Assembly: GCF_026339735.1 (NCBI RefSeq)
Contig: NZ_JAPEQG010000001.1
Span: forward strand, 1,612,001 to 1,676,000
DNA: 64,000 nt
Reading direction: 5' to 3'
DNA from: Streptomyces sp. NBC_01669
GTDB lineage: Bacteria; Actinomycetota; Actinomycetes; Streptomycetales; Streptomycetaceae
Of this stretch, positions 63,123 to 64,000 are shown in pieces. A program made the position numbers and the translations under genes. The stretch's first letter is position 1. Every line of letters starts with the position of its first letter. The notes beneath the pieces were generated by a model. That model ran no database searches, had not been told where the DNA came from, and was given only the letters and a program-made list of their open reading frames with translations.

Positions 63123-64000
63123 CTACTTGCGCAGCGCCGCCAAGTTGTCGTAACCGATCCGCGCATGGTTCAGGGACTGCGCGGGGACGGCCGAGCTCGG
63201 TGCGTTGTCCTGCTCGACCATCGGGTTGTGGTAGTTCTTCGCCCCGACGCGGCGGAAGAACGTCCGGTAGTCGATGACCCCGGTACCGAAGGGGACCATG
63301 TCGTAGCCGTTGCCACTGTTGGTGTTGACGACGCCGTCCTTGGCGTGGAACAGCGGGTAGCGCTTGGTGTTGCCGCGGACCAGCGCCGCCGGGTCGAAGA
63401 TGTTCTCCTGCTGCGATCCGTCGTGCGCCGTGTAGGTGTGGAACTTGTACTGGGCGACGTGCGCCCAGAAGATGTCCATCTCCAGCCATACGGATTTCGG
63501 GTCGGTGACCTGAAGGAAGTACTCGAGCTTGCGGGTGCCGGAGCTGCGCGTGGGGCGGCCCTGTGCGTCCAGCGGACCGCCGTCGAGCAGGAAGCCGTAG
63601 GCCGCGTCGTGGTTGTGGGTGTACAGCTTGAGGCCCGCACCCTGAGCGATCTGTCCCAACGTGTTCCACTTGTCGGCGGCCACGTCCCAGTCGGCACGGT
63701 AGGCACTGCCGGTGGGGTCGCCACCGGTGCCCATGTGTTCCATGCCGAGGATGTTCGCTATCTCGAGGTGAAGCTTGAACCGGTCCAGGTCGCTCTGGTT
63801 CAGCGGCCAGGACGACGGGATGAAGCCGTGGTTGCCCTGGGCGCGCAGACCGTACTCGTCCAGCCACGAGCGCAGCAGCTTCGCGCCTTCCACCGATTCG
63901 AGGTTGTTTCCACCGGGTGCGTTGGCGTGCTGGCCGTACCCGGCGAACTCGACCTGCTTGTAGCCGTAGCGGGCCAGCTCCCCGAAGACCTCACGGAAGC
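63123..64000 (-). CDS. Sugar phosphate isomerase/epimerase family protein, cut by the right edge
   Basis: About 292 C-terminal residues are visible; the start is beyond the edge. It is a xylose-isomerase-like TIM barrel: YGYKQVEFAGYGQHANAPGG near the edge, LRAQGNHGFIPSSW, KLYTHNHDAAYGFLLDGG, SVWLEMDIFWAHVAQ and YPLFHAKDG, with His/Glu/Asp metal ligands at strand ends. The end is YDNLAALRK. Such enzymes are often secreted in Streptomyces when near ThuA and Gfo/Idh genes; the signal peptide region is not visible. Role in sugar isomerisation or epimerisation is a family-level statement. Confidence 0.85.
   Translation of the reverse strand, partial: FREVFGELARYGYKQVEFAGYGQHANAPGGNNLESVEGAKLLRSWLDEYGLRAQGNHGFIPSSWPLNQSDLDRFKLHLEIANILGMEHMGTGGDPTGSAYRADWDVAADKWNTLGQIAQGAGLKLYTHNHDAAYGFLLDGGPLDAQGRPTRSSGTRKLEYFLQVTDPKSVWLEMDIFWAHVAQYKFHTYTAHDGSQQENIFDPAALVRGNTKRYPLFHAKDGVVNTNSGNGYDMVPFGTGVIDYRTFFRRVGAKNYHNPMVEQDNAPSSAVPAQSLNHARIGYDNLAALRK

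Overview
The window is high-GC actinobacterial DNA, almost certainly Streptomyces. GC-rich third codon positions, frequent GTG starts, ATGA start-stop overlaps, a class F sortase, long secreted multi-domain glycan enzymes and a GC-rich repeat typical of Streptomyces intergenic regions all point that way. No replication origin, rRNA operon or CRISPR array is present. One tRNA gene is present, tRNA-Leu(GAG).

Left part (1-23.3 kb). The window opens inside a DUF2397/DUF2398 operon of the Wadjet (Jet) anti-plasmid type, whose remaining genes should lie beyond the left edge. Next come an unassigned 693-residue protein, an OmpR-type response regulator with its histidine kinase, a small secreted membrane-tethered protein with a class F sortase, a secreted sphingomyelinase, an N-formylglutamate amidohydrolase, a methyltransferase, an AraC-type regulator with a VOC protein, and a tandem ATP-grasp pair bracketed by two copies of a short repeat. 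An overlapping XRE-ImmA/PIN module with a palindromic operator and an amino-acid permease follow. Last is a minus-strand row of uncharacterised genes that includes a SWIM zinc-finger protein.

Central part (23.5-51.8 kb). This is an accessory, sugar-oriented region. Intact genes include a GH92 alpha-mannosidase, a pentapeptide-repeat protein, a Ni/Co exporter, a 1393-residue metallophosphoesterase/PQQ/NPCBM protein, a 2015-residue ThuA/sugar-dehydrogenase-like protein, a FadR-type regulator and a GH35 beta-galactosidase. Between them lie at least ten broken genes: crotonase, phosphoesterase, NPCBM protein, a chimeric sugar ABC permease, an RbsA-type ATPase with an internal deletion, a beheaded Gfo/Idh oxidoreductase, an enolase-superfamily fragment, a ROK fragment, a second GH35, a serine recombinase and a DUF2254 protein. 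Nested IS701/IS110 remnants sit at the left end. A serine recombinase tail that reads antisense into tRNA-Leu sits at the right end. Two identical LacI-type palindromes imply that a regulator encoded elsewhere controls part of this region. The whole reads as a decaying glycan-utilisation island.

Right part (51.8-64 kb). An aldehyde dehydrogenase and sucCD face a divergent operon encoding a ThDP-dependent enzyme, a class III CoA-transferase, an ADP-forming acyl-CoA synthetase and an OFA-family transporter, across a perfect 8-8-8 inverted repeat. Together they look like a CoA-thioester pathway for oxalate or a 2-hydroxy acid; the exact substrate cannot be read from the sequence. A truncated second OFA transporter follows, and a sugar-phosphate isomerase/epimerase runs off the right edge.
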